A stretch of 64,000 bases of DNA from Saururus chinensis (taxonomy: Eukaryota; Streptophyta; Magnoliopsida; Piperales; Saururaceae). Position numbers and translations under genes: made by a program. The notes under the pieces are model-generated. The model was given only the letters and a program-made list of their open reading frames with translations, was not told the DNA's origin and did not search any database. The stretch spans positions 4,520,501 to 4,584,500 of the forward strand of contig CP141146.1 in NCBI GenBank assembly GCA_035235625.1, given 5' to 3'. Positions 36,960 through 48,634 of the stretch are shown in pieces. How positions within the stretch are numbered: position 1 is the first letter of the stretch; every line of letters begins with the position of its first letter.

Positions 36960-38560
36960 TCAAATGCATGATGAGCTAATAAGACACATACGATCCACAT
37001 GACTCTTAAACAGAGAAGGGGGTAAGCCTTTAGTCATTGGATCAACAACCATAAGCTCAGTACTTATATGCTCAATAACAATTGTCCTTGCTTTAACACG
37101 ATCCCGAACAATAAGATACTTGATGTCGATGTGCTTACTTTGACTCCCACTCTTGTTGTTCTTCGTGAAGAACACAACAACACTATTATCACAAAACATC
37201 TTTAATGGCCTAGATATGAAATCCATAATAGTAAGTCCTGTGACAAAGTTCATCAGCCAAGTAGCATGTGACGTGCCCTCATAACAAGCAAGAAACTCTG
37301 CCTCTATAGTCGACGACGTTGTAAGGGTTTGCTTAATACTTTTCCAAGAGACAACACTATCTGCCAAAAGGAAAATATAACCCGATGTCGACTTTTTCGA
37401 GTCAACACAACCAGCAAAGTCTGCATCTGTGTGTCCAACCAGCTCTAAATGATTAGAATGTCTGCATGTAAGCATGTAATCCTTCGTTTCTTATAGATAC
37501 CTCATAACCTTCTTTACAACTCTCCAATGATCCATCTCTAGATTTTTCTGATATTTACCCAACATTCCCATAGCAAAGGCAATATCAGGTCTTGTACAGA
37601 CCTCCAAGTACATCATACTACTAACTGCGGATGCATAAGAAATTTACTTAATGCTTTCCAACTCCAAAGAATTCTTTGGACACTGAAACAAGCAAAATTT
37701 GTCACCCTTCGCAATAGGAGCTGCACTAGGTGAACAATTTTCCATGTTAAACCGTTGCAGAACTTTATTGATATAAGCCTGTTGAGACAACTTAAGGATC
37801 ATTTTAGATCTATCACGATAGATCTCAATCCCTATGACACAGGATGCCTCTCCTAAATCTTTCATGTCAAAGTTATGAGAAAGAAACTACTTAGTCTTGT
37901 GCAACATCCCTAAGTCACTGTTTGAAAGTAGAATGTCATCAACATACAAGACTAGAAACATGTAATGACTCCCACTAACCTTAAGGTATATGCACTGATC
38001 AACAATGTTCTCCTTAAAACCAAATGAAGCAATAACATCGTTGAACTTCAAATACCACTGTCCGGAGACTTGTTTCAGTCCGTATATTGACTTCTTGAGT
38101 CTACAAACTAGATAACTTCCTTTATCTGAGGTGAAACCTTCAGGCTGAGTCATATACACCTCCTCCTCAAGATCCCCATTCAAGAACGTTGTCTTGACAT
38201 CCATTTTATGTAACTCCAAGTCAAAATAAGCTACAAGGGCCAAAATAACTCTCAATGAATCCTTCATAAAAACTGGAGAGAAGGTTTCATTATAGTCAAC
38301 ACTATCTTTCTGAAGAAATTATTTGGCTACAATTCGGGCCTTATATTTGCTAATATTACCGAATTAGTCTAATTTAGTTTTATAAACTCATTTGCAGCCA
38401 AGAGTCCTGGCACCCTGCGGTAACTCTATAAGATCCCATACTTGATTATAAACCATAGATTTCATCTCCTCCTGCATGGCATCATACAATTTGTCAAAGT
38501 TATCTCCAGACATGGCCTGTGAATACGTAATAGGATCTTAAATGAGTCCAACATTCTCGT
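36960..38560 (-). pseudogene. Copia reverse transcriptase and RNase H remnants
   Basis: From 38560 downward the minus strand gives the RT N-terminus (CKWVYKTKLD-like, with stops near 38365 and 38322), then MDVKTTFLNGDLEEEVYM, YGLKQ and the catalytic LYVDDILL (all within 38267-37887). A break near 37870-37887 precedes MKDLGEASCVIGIEI (37865-37644), then RPDIAFAMG and a stop at about 37490. RNase H follows from 37475, with HTDADFAGC, KKSTSGYIF, IEAEF and CDNS. The YVDD active site is intact, but the polyprotein is interrupted at least four times. Confidence 0.9.
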
Positions 38561-39008
38561 CAGATTCCTAGAGGTATACAACATAGTCAGAAGAGAGTGT
38601 AGGTTTCCTTATTCTTTAGGACCTTCGAAGTCTTATTTCATCAATAAGTGGAGGTGCCTGTGCAATAGGAACTTCAGCAACTTGTTCCTGAGGGGATGGT
38701 GAAGGAAGTAGATGCTGCTTTGGAATCACCATAGGCGATGCAGCATGTGATCCTCCACCAGATATGGGTATAACAACTGGAACCAGTATTTCCTCAAACA
38801 CAATGTGTTTAGGGGAAATACTCCCACTCAAGTTGTCATACTTAAGAAAATGTGCATTCTATGCTTCGACTACTGTAGGGGTGTGAGATGGACAATAAAA
38901 CTTATAACCCTTAGACTTTTCTGCATAGCAAAAGAAAAATCCACTGACAGTCTTAGGGTCAAGCTTCTTCTCAAGTGGATTGTACACCTTAACCTCAACA
39001 AGACAACC

Positions 39009-39735
39009 CTAGATGTGTACATGATCTAAACTAGGTTTCCATCTATTCCATAACTCAAAGGGTGTTTGAGGAACAACTTTCGATGAAACTCGATTTAAAA
39101 TGTACACGACTGTCTTTAAGGCTTTACTCCACATATTGAGAGGAAGAGAGGAGTTACTTATCATACTCCTCACCATATCCATCAAAAGTGTGGTTCCTCC
39201 TTTTATCAACACCATTTTGTTGTTGTGTGCCTAGTACTGTGTATTGTGCAACAATACTATTTTCCTTCAGGAACTACGCAAATGGTCTAGGTTTTTGTCT
39301 ACTCTCTGTGTACCTGCCATAGTATTCCCCTCCTCTGTCTGATCTAACAATTTTGATACTCAATCTAAATTGTTTCTCTACCTCTGCCTTATAAGTCTTG
39401 AAAGCATCAAATGCTTCAGACTTTTCATTTAAGAGATAAAGATACATGTATTGGGTATGATCATTTATAAAGGTAATGAAATACCTTTTACCATTCAGAC
39501 AGGGAGTACTAAACGGTCCACAAATATTAGTGTGTATGGTGCCTAATTTCTCATTATGCCTCTTAGTACCCTTAGAAGACTTGTTAGTCTGCTTTCCCTT
39601 TATGCAGTCTATACATATCTCAAGATCAGTAAAGTTAAGAGTTTTTAAAACTCCTTCTCTTACTAATCACTTTAAGCGGTCAATGGAGATATGCCCTAAC
39701 CGCCTGTGCAATAACATAGAGGAGTTCTTTTTAAT
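39009..39735 (-). pseudogene. Copia integrase remnant
   Basis: The clearest part is 39215-39009: [16 protein letters not shown], then [18 protein letters not shown] and PQTPFELW, the end of the integrase core with its conserved C-terminal [13 protein letters not shown]. Upstream sequence to about 39735 (plus-strand text such as 'tttcattgccttgataaatg' complement) continues the core with stops and shifts. Confidence 0.8.
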
Positions 39736-39741
39736 AATACT

Positions 39742-40179
39742 TCATTGCACAGACATCATAGATTGTTCAAAGGAAACATGCAAAGAGAGACAATATAATC
39801 CATCAATCAAAGAACCAGAACCAATGGTGACTGAATCTTTAATAATCAGAAATGAGGAATTCATAAACTGAAAATTAAAGCCATGAGGCACTAGTCTTGA
39901 TACAGAAACTAAGTTTTTAGAAAAACTTGGAATATAGAAAGCTCTCTCTAAATCTAAGGTGTATCTTGTATGGAGAACAAGTCTATATGTCCCCACACCT
40001 TCAACCTTCGAACACATCTTATTTCCAGAATAGATATTGTGCTCCCCATCATTTGGTTTTCTTAGACTGAGAAACCCCTGCATGACAGTGGAAACATGGA
40101 TTGTAGAACAAGAGTCAATCCACGATGTATTATTATGATGAGAATCAACATAATTAGATTCATAATACACTAAAGACAT
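39742..40179 (-). pseudogene. Copia protease and GAG-pre-integrase remnant
   Basis: An open frame of 145 codons with WIDSCSTIHVS in place of the usual WIDSGATIHVS aspartic-protease motif, followed by the GAG-pre-integrase pattern (FYIPSFSKNLVSVSRL, GSLIDGLYCL). The Gly-Ala to Cys-Ser change removes the D-S/T-G active-site glycine, so the protease is probably dead. Confidence 0.82.
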
Positions 40180-40238
40180 AAAATTACCTCCTTCCTTAAC
40201 AAGCCACTTTTGATACTTAGGCGGTTAGACCGCTCCCA

Positions 40239-40511
40239 CTATTCAAAAGATACTACCTCACTTGGCGTACTTTTTTCCGTAAGAGTGGTGGGTGCATCCA
40301 TACGAAACACCAAATCCAAGTCCATGCACCCTAACAGTATAAGAACTTTTTCATTGCTATCCGTAAAATTGTCCCCAGACAATAATGGAAGGTGTTGATT
40401 TGAGTTAGAAATAAAAGACGGATAAGTTGCAATAAAAGAATAAATACATGCAAGCATTAAAGAGGGCAAGAAACAATAACATAAGTATGAAATAGACAAT
40501 GCTAAAATCAT
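40239..40511 (-). pseudogene. Copia gag N-terminal remnant
   Basis: SNQHLPLLSGDNFTDSNEK, VLILLGCMDLDL, RMDAPTTLTEKSTP correspond to the gag start of this Copia group (LNGxNYSDWKEKVLI-LGCMDLDLALR). The sequence then jumps within about 30 bp to the protease region, so most of gag, including the zinc knuckle, is deleted. Confidence 0.75.
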
Positions 40512-42340
40512 TAAGTAAGATTGTAAACCTCCCTTTGGACAAAGGTTGCAATTTGGGCAAAGGTTGCAATCTGCATCAAAATTACTGAGCCATATAGAAA
40601 CAAATATTTATTTTGTCTCATGATAAGGCTAGTGGGTTATACATAAAACATTACAGACAAATCCCACACCTTTGGGCATAGGGATTCACCCATGTTAAAA
40701 TATATAACCCTCCACCCTATCCTAATTACGTGATGCTGACTACCACCTCCCTTTGGGGCCGGATGTCAATCTTTGTCACATAATCAAAATTTGATGACAG
40801 CACAATATTTTTATGTATGTGAATCTATGCACCCCATGGTTGCATTCTATATGATTCACACGTTGACAAATAACTTAAGATGCTTTGGCCACTCCTAAAT
40901 CATCTCAACAGACGTGGGAACTGAATTTGTGCTAATCACCTTTTCAAATAATAAAATAAATGTAATTAATTATCAAACAATCATAAAAATATCCATATAC
41001 AAAATTAACAAGGGCATTAATGTCAATTTTGTCATCAGGCTTTTGGGACTCTGGCAAGGGTTCCATCACCACACACCACATTTAAAAAAAATATAGTCCA
41101 AAGTCCTTATACAGTTCCTTTTAAAAAGAAAAAATAGTACAAGTTGGAAGCTATAAGCCCTTGAAAAAATATACATTAATTCTCCATAACTGCATCCGCC
41201 ACCAGATGTGGTCCTTGAATTCTGGGGTCGCTTACAATGGGTATAATGTACACACTCTCTCTCAAAGTTACATAAGTGGTGTGCTCAACAATTAAAAAAA
41301 AATTGATAAAACATACGATTGCAATATAATCCCCTGGCCGGCCCATAACATTAATAAAGCCTTAATTATGATAATTAAAAAACACATCCATAACATACAT
41401 GCAATCACAACTTTATATAAAAAATATATTCTAGGAAAGGAAAAATAAAAAATAAAAAAAATCTATTTTTTTTTAAAATTTTAAACTGACCTGTATTGCC
41501 CGGTTTGGGTCGGGTTAGAAACTGACCTGCGTTGGGCCGACTTGCGATGCGGGTCAGTAAACAGACCCGCGCCTGGGCGCGCTCAACGCAGGTCGTCTTC
41601 AACCTCTCAACAGAGAGGTTGAAGATGCCGTCGACAGAAAAAATGCCTCCACCGTTCGACGAATCTCACCGCCATCCGAAAATCTGGAAAACACACTGCC
41701 CGACGACGGGCATGTCAGATCCGGCCACAAAACGGAGCTTAGTGATCTGTAAGGGGCAGATCGGAAGGCGCACAGTGTGAGGAAAAATCTCGGCTATTGT
41801 GTGATTCCACCCGCCGGCAACCCAAGGTGCCGAAAAAAGTTATGCCCGACGGTGGAGGTGCAAGATCCGACCCTTATTACAAGCAGCAACGGCCAGCAGT
41901 GGGCCTTCCAACTCAAAAATGGCGGCGACAAAAACAGAGGAACATCGACTCTGTACGTAGTGGCGGCATCGGCCAGCGCCCAAACACCGTGAGGAGGCGG
42001 CGCTGGCCAGCGCCTAGCAGGATTGGAAGCGGGGCAACGGCCGAAGGCCCACGGCGGCCGAAAAAAATGAAACCGGCGCGCTCATAGAAAAAATCAAATG
42101 TTTTAAGCTGCTGACGGACTGTTTGAACGAATCCGGAGGACCGGCGCAGCGACGACGCCGGCCAGAGCCCAACGCCTGGCGGGAGTGGCTCTGACCGGCA
42201 TGTCTACTCCGTCCTTCAGTTCGGTGGTTGTCTGGCAGCCGCCCAGTGAACAGTAAACAGAAAATTGCAAACAACAAACATAAAAAACTTTACTACTTTT
42301 AAAATTTTTGTCCGACTACTCAACTTGCAATTAATAAACC
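40512..42340 (-). other. Long 5' leader of the Copia element
   Basis: About 1.8 kb between the gag start and the primer site; no protein is recognised. The part at 41500-42200 is unusually GC-rich with many open frames on both strands, unlike the AT-rich rest. Confidence 0.5.
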
Positions 42341-42353
42341 GGCTCGATACCAA
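42341..42353 (-). promoter_or_regulatory. Primer-binding site, initiator tRNA-Met type
   Basis: Minus strand TTGGTATCGAGCC one base after the 5' LTR. It matches the TGGTATCAGAGCC initiator-Met complement with one base missing. Confidence 0.75.
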
Positions 42354-42354
42354 T

Positions 42355-42742
42355 TGATGGAACTTAATACAGGGATTAGGCATACCTGTAGCCATTGTGA
42401 TTGAGAACCTCTTCAACAAAGCTTGATCTTCAGCTAATCCTCTTCAGAATCACAATAGTATTTCTGGTTTAGAATTTGGCTGAGAGTCATTTCGCTTAAG
42501 ATACCAAATTAGGATGACTAATGATGTATTTATAACTAAACCAAGACACCACTGTAAAGAACCCTAGAATCCTAACCGTCTATCCATAGGTCATCCAATG
42601 GTTTAGATTCGCCACTTAAAATCACAGCTTAATGGGTATTATGACTCAGGCCCATTACCCAAACAATTTTATAAAAGCCCAAAACAGTGTCAATTGAGAT
42701 AGTTGGGCCACTTTATGTTTTAATACAAAACAAAGCCCAACA
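42355..42742 (-). repeat. 5' LTR of the Copia element
   Basis: 388 bp, the partner of 36120-36507. Downstream on the plus strand lies the AAGAG target duplication. Confidence 0.95.
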
Positions 42743-43452
42743 AAGAGTACCACTAGGCTCCAGACAACTAGTTATGGATTGCACGTCTCTATTCGACTCT
42801 AATTGCACTCATGCTGGTTCCTAGCCCTTTTCTTTTGGGCACCAAGTTGGCTGACTTGTGAAGGAGAATATTTCCCGAGCGCTTGAAATTACTACTTGTG
42901 GCCAGGACATGCCGCTCAGTTCTTTTATAATTTCATAGGACATGCCCTATTATTGTTGTTGTTGTGTGTATATTATTACCAAACAGCTAAGTGTAGTGCG
43001 TGTTCGTGACACGTTGAGGTGCATACATGCGTTTATATTGCACACTGATCATCTGTATGCATTGTGGGCTTTCCCATGCGCAAGCGGCAATATTTCATGG
43101 AAGCTAGTCTTTCTGCAAATTTATGAACACATTAGCATTTTACAAAAATGGACCCCAACTCTTGCAATTCCTAAAAAATGTCACGAACTTTTGACTATTG
43201 CTAAATATGGTCCTAGACAAGTGTGAATTCGTACATATGTGGCCAAAAACATCTAAATATATTATTCGTTTTTTACACTAATTCCATAAAACTTCCCCCA
43301 CAACTAGAGCTTGAGCTATGCCTTTTCCGCTTTCGGCACTAACACTTTTATCTCTGGCTGAGGCATTTCCGCCTTCTTTTCTACCTAGAGATAGCAAAAA
43401 GCCGGGCCTGGCTTGATCTGTACCTCCAAAGATGAGACCGACTTGGCCCTTG
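42743..43452. other. Spacer; no gene seen
   Basis: Mixed-composition sequence between the Copia element and LTR family A; only short open frames. Confidence 0.4.
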
Positions 43453-45126
43453 TGTAAACCCCTAACCCAGGATCAAGAGTATTCAAAAAATAAAATTGGG
43501 GTAAATTAAATTATTTACATAAAAATTAAAATGAGACTATCCAGCCAACATCGGCAAACTCTATGTACGAGAGTTTTAGTGTTCCTCTACTCATTATGGA
43601 GCTCTAGCGCTCTGTTGCGAGTAGGTCAGAACAAACCTAATTTTATAATTAATTTAAATTAGTCAACGTTGTTGTACCGTTGGTTGCCTACGTACATATT
43701 AGATAACATCTATGACGTTATTCCAATATGATTGGATCCGAACATAGTTCTGCCTAACGGCTAATACATGCATTCAACATCACAAAATTATATATATTGA
43801 AATACGTATATCCTTATATCAAAATAAATTATTTGAAATTAGACAAAAATCTAAAAACTCATCGAAGTCAAACAAAAGCTAATAAATCAGCGAAATCACA
43901 CCTATCACAGAGGTGAACAGAACACTATTAGAATCACGCATGCCACTCTATCACAGAGCGGAGCAGAATACACAACATAGTAGATTAGATCGTATTAGAT
44001 CTTACCATATCATATTAGATTCTATAATAGATCATATCAAATCAGATCAAAATATATTAGATCAAAACAGAACATTTCATAGCAGATCGAATCTAAACTG
44101 TGCAGATCGAATCATAACATATAAGAATTTATTAGATAATGACAAATCATATATCTTATTAATATAATAATATTACTAATTAAGATACGCATGCATACAA
44201 ATCGAATTAAATCGAAAAATCAGAAATGCTTGCTCCCCTGTAGTTCTGCAAGTCATGACATTTGGATTTACTTGTTTCTTCTGGGCATCCTCCCTTACAG
44301 GTACGAACATGGCGAACAAAATCTCCTCTAGCTCCGGAACATTTCTTAGGCACACATGCCACTTCCCCTTGTAGTTCCATAAGTCGTAGCATTCGGATTT
44401 ACTCATTTCCTCTGGGTGTCCTCCCTTTTAGGCCCAAAGATGGCAGGCAAAATCTCCTCTAGCTCCATAACATTTCTTAGGTAACAAACATCACCTCCTT
44501 TTAATCTATGATGTTTCTCTCTTTGTGGCCTAAAGGCAACGAATATAACCTCCCCTTAACCCGGGACACTTTACACTTCATGCACTTGTAAGCAGCGGGC
44601 AAAACCTCCCTTAATTAGATATGCTTCTCTCTCTATGCGTCTGTAAGCAATAGACATACCTTCTTTTTACCCGGAGACTCTTTCCTTTTTTTGCACCTAT
44701 AAGCAGCATATAGAATCTCCCCTTAATCGGGCGATGTTTCTCTTACTGCGTAGCCCTTCAATGACAAACAGAGTCTCCCCTACTCGGGGCCACTTCTCTC
44801 GTTGTGGCCCTAAAACGGAGGATGAAGCATCCTCTTACTTCAGGCCACTTCTTTCTCTTCGAGGCTTGAGGGTGACGAGTAGAGCTTCCTCTTGCCCCGG
44901 GATGTTTCTCACTTATATGATCACCAACTGGAGAATTAGACACTTCTATTACGTAGAACACCCTCGAATTAGCTAAAAATGCTTCTTTAATGACTCGAAT
45001 CGGACTCAGAGCGAGTGAAAAATGAAGAAAAGAAGTTTCTAAACATCTCCTCCCATAACCGGAAAACTAAATGCTATTTATAAGGAGAATGGATAGACAT
45101 ATAGGACTTACACATGTTAGTCCTAC

Positions 45127-45252
45127 CCGCTATGTTATCAATCTTATCGGCTACGTTATTAGTTCTATCCATTATGTCATCAACCATATCTACTATGTCA
45201 TCAATCATATCCGCTACGTCATCAATCTTATCCAATACGTAATTATTTTATT
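45127..45252 (+). repeat. 21-bp minisatellite, six units, within LTR family A copy 2
   Basis: Units such as CCGCTATGTTATCAATCTTAT and CTACTATGTCATCAATCATAT repeat exactly every 21 bp. It is absent from the first family-A copy at the equivalent site, so it expanded in this copy only. It yields an open frame of YVIN-H/L-I repeats that is not a gene. Confidence 0.85.
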
Positions 45253-45406
45253 TAAATAATATCTCAACTTCAAAATATGATAACTTCCTACCTGAAGACG
45301 GAATTACATGTTCTTGGTACTGATGGACTAGTATCAACGAGCCCTTCAAAATAATACCTACCATAGGTATGTTAGCCTGTACTTTTTAAATAAGTCCCGC
45401 TCATGT

Positions 45407-46928
45407 CACTAAAATAAATTGCAGTATTAGCGACACTTGTAAGTGTCACTAATAGTACCTTAAGCGTCGCTAATGCGTATTAGCGACGCTTAAAAAGCAT
45501 TGCTAAAACTGTTGTCACTAATAGTCCTAACAGTAGCGATGTACACTTATATGTCGCTAATGAATTTTTTTGCGACACATAATTATGTGTCGCTAACATT
45601 AACTTATTAGCAACGTATATAAATATACATCGCTAATACTTTATTAATTATGCATCGCTAATAATTTCATAATATGTAAAAAAAAATTAAAAATCTTATT
45701 AGTAACGCACAATTATAAGTATCACTAATAATATGTTTTTATGTGTCGGGAATATTAAAGAATAAGTTTTTAAAAAAATAAAAAAAATATTATTAGCGAC
45801 GCATAGTTATATGTGTCACTATTGACATGTTATTAGTGACATATACTAAATGCCGCTAATAGAAAAAAAATAAAAAAATAAAATATTAGTGATACATGAT
45901 GATTTGCGTCTCTAAAAAGTAATTTTTTTAATAAAAAAAACTGCCGATGGCGGACCCATAGGGCAAGAAAGAGGTGGTCGGATTCCAGTGGGGCGCTAGA
46001 ATTCGGCCCGACCCTCCACTCCTCTCTCCCGCTCCCCTCCTCCCTCCTCGTCCCCACCCCTCCCCCCCTCTCTGTTACAGAGAGGGGGGGGGGGGGGGGG
46101 GAACCGGTGGAGGGCGGTGGGCGGACGGCGGGGGCTGGCTGCAGAGCCGGAGGAGAGACGGGAGGGCAATTTCGCCGGCACGGTAAAACATTCCCGCCAG
46201 CGCGGGCAAATTTTTTGACCGCGCGGGAGTAAAAAAAAGTTATTAGCGACGAATATTATATGTGTCACTAATACAACCATTATTAGCGACGCATATAGTA
46301 TGTGTCGCTAATACACAATATATTAGCGACACATAATGTATGCGTTGCTATAGACTCTTTCTCTCTCTCTCTCTCTCTCTCCTCCCCTCCCCCGTCTCTC
46401 TCTCCTCTCTCTCTCCATCCTCTTTCCCCTCATTCTCTCTCCCTCTATCTCTTCTCTCTCCCCTCATTCTCCCTCCTCTCTCTCTCTCTCCTCCCTCCTC
46501 CTCTATCTCTTTCATTTAATTTTTTTTAAAAAAAGGTAGTAGCAACACATATGGCCAAGCCTTGCTACTACCCTTAAGGTAGTAGCGACGCTTAAAGCTA
46601 TGCGTCGCAACTATTATTTTTTTTAAAAGAATTTATAATTAAAATATATTTCTCTCCCTCCTCTCTCTCCCCTCATTCTCTCTCTCTCTCTCCTCCCTCT
46701 CTCCCGTCATTCTCTCTCCTCTTTCTCTCCTCACTCCCCCCCTCTCTCTTTCATTTAATTTTTTTATAAAAAAATAGGTACTAACGACGCATATGGCCAA
46801 GCATCACTACTACCCTAAGGTAGTAGCGACGCTTAAAGCTATGCGTCGCTACTATTATTTTTTTTTCAATAATTTATAATTAAAATATCTTTCTCTCTCT
46901 TCTCCCCCTGTCTCCTCTCTCTCTCTCC

Positions 46929-46964
<36 letters not shown>

Positions 46965-47402
46965 CCCTACCTCCCCCTCCCTCTTTCGTTTATTTTTTTT
47001 TTTAAAAAATAGGTAGTAGGGATGCATATGGCCAAGCGTTGCTACTACCCTTAGTAGTAGCGACGCGTATGACCATGCGTCGCTACTACCCTTAGGTAGT
47101 TGTGACACATACGGCCAAACGTCGCCAATAGATATAATTTTTTTCTTTATTTAGAAATGTACACCTTTTAGCAACATGTAATACAAGCGCCGCTAATAGT
47201 GCGTCGCTAATAGGTTTTGTAATAGCGACGCTTGAAGCTAAGCGTCTCTAATGCTTGGATATTAGCAACGCATATGATTTTACGTCGCTAATAGTTGATT
47301 TTTTGGCGATGATTTTATATACGTCACAAGTAGTTATTTTTAGTGACACTTGTGTATGCATCGTTAATAAATACGTCGCTAATAGTCAAATTTGTTGTAG
47401 TG
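45407..47402. mobile_element. Non-autonomous CACTA (En/Spm-type) transposon, 2.0 kb
   Basis: Ends CACTAAAATAAATT and, inward on the other strand, CACTACAACAAATTT, then TATTAGCGAC on both sides (about 23 of 28 bases agree). The 3-bp duplication TGT flanks it (45404-45406, 47403-47405). Both ends are packed with subterminal TTAGCGACGCAT-type repeats in both orientations, typical of CACTA transposase binding sites. No transposase is present; the centre is CT-rich and low-complexity with a G run at 46085-46102. Removing it restores the host LTR. Confidence 0.88.
46534..47110. repeat. About 235-242 bp internal repeat, three units, each with a CT microsatellite
   Basis: AGGTAGTAGCAACACATATGG (46534), AGGTACTAACGACGCATATGG (46776) and AGGTAGTAGGGATGCATATGG (47011) start three units. 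Each runs through 'gtagcgacgc...atgcgtcgctactat'; the first two are followed by 'aatttataattaaaatat' and a (CT)n tract. Confidence 0.8.
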
Positions 47403-47525
47403 TGTGGCATGCTTCACGATGTCGTAACTTTCACTTCTGGCTCCGTTTCACATGTGCTTCACTTCGTCATATTTGTTATTTCAAGCTCTACTATATATGG
47501 GGATTGCATCCCTTTAAACGAATTA

Positions 47526-48634
47526 CGTCCTCACAATTCACCCAAAAACACTTTTCAAAACAAAACAAAATTAGAATAAAATCCGTTCGTTTGTCAGATA
47601 GCAATTATAAACGAGTCAGACGCGGGTCGCGCCGTGGCGTGGTGTAATGGGTGTGCGACATGCGCCCGTTGATGCGTCACGTGCTACGTGGCACGCCAAG
47701 CCTATAAATTAGGCTCAGCGTGCCATTTTTTATTCTAGACATTTCATAAACTTATCTCCCTCATTTCTCCCTCGTTCGGAGTCCAAATTAAACGTTTAAA
47801 GAGCTGTTTCTAGCTAAATCGACCAGACATGGTGGTGGGGATGATTTTTCCGTTTGAGACCTTTTCAATTCCGAAGTAATTGATTAAAAAATATATGCAG
47901 AAATTGTCGGGTTCTCTTAGGGAATGCCACTATTTTTAGAAAAAAAATAATTTAATTTTCAAAATGCACGGGCATCCCATGCCACGAGCATTTGATGGTT
48001 CCTCCTAGGTAGTTCCACTCTTTTTCTAGAAATGAACTTTCAAAATGCAGACATTTCAAAAATTGAATCTTGTGTTAATATATCGGCAGAAATGACTATA
48101 GAGCTTTCCATTAATATCTTATGCCCCATACTCTATTGCCTTTCAAATAAATTTATTTTATAAGCAAATAAATGTTTTCAAAACAAACAATTTGAAATCG
48201 AATTTTATTTCCAATACACTGGCAAAACTAACCCTAGAGTTACCCACTAACACCTCACATCCCATATCATGGGTGTTTGGTGGTTACTCTTAGGTAATTC
48301 CATCGTACTTCAAAATAGATTCATGTCTTAATCAAATTAATTTTAAAAAAATAGACAATTAATTTTTTTTTAATACTCCGGTATAATTAACCGTAGTCAA
48401 CTACTAGCGCCTCGTGTCCTATACCACAGGCGTTTGTGGTTTCTCCTAGTTAATTCTATCATCATTTAAAATAAATTTTACAGACTATTTGAAATCGAAG
48501 TAGATAAAAGTATTTTAAAAATCATGTAACAAATTCAAAACAAGAATTTTCAATTAATTGATCAAACTCACAATTGGAATTCGTAAAAATCAAACTTTAA
48601 ATCAGATCCGACCCCACACATAACAAGAATTTTC
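47526..48634. other. Unassigned interval, possibly LTR debris
   Basis: A promoter-like CCTATAAATTAGG at about 47700 sits in a GC-rich context ('gtcgcgccgtggcgtgg'). After it, 'gcatcccatgccacgagcatttgatggtt' type text recurs three times (about 47965, 48255, 48410), suggesting a degenerate repeat. No gene is seen. Confidence 0.4.

Larger units (their letters stand above)
36120..42742 (-). mobile_element. Ty1/Copia LTR retrotransposon with both LTRs, coding region decayed
   Basis: Two 388-bp LTRs (36120-36507 and 42355-42742) in direct orientation flank a minus-strand gag-pol, all bounded by the perfect 5-bp duplication AAGAG (36115-36119, 42743-42747). The order on the minus strand is 5' LTR, initiator-Met primer site, leader, gag remnant, protease/GAG-pre-integrase, integrase, reverse transcriptase, RNase H, polypurine tract, 3' LTR. 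Integrase before RT makes it Copia. Hand alignment of the LTRs shows about 29 differences in 388 positions, mostly transitions, so the insertion is not recent. Stops and frameshifts interrupt every domain. Confidence 0.95.
43453..47525 (+). mobile_element. LTR family A, second copy, interrupted by a CACTA element
   Basis: Starts TGTAAACCCC and follows 128-4181 through 'cagaacaaacctaatttta', 'gttgtaccgttggttgcctac', the AGATC-rich tract and the CCTCCCCTT units. It breaks at 45406 where the CACTA element enters, and resumes at 47403 with 'tggcatgcttc', 'ccgtttcacatgtgcttc' and 'tatatatggggattgcatccc'. Similarity fades at about 47525, before the CA end, so the 3' end is lost. Confidence 0.7.
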
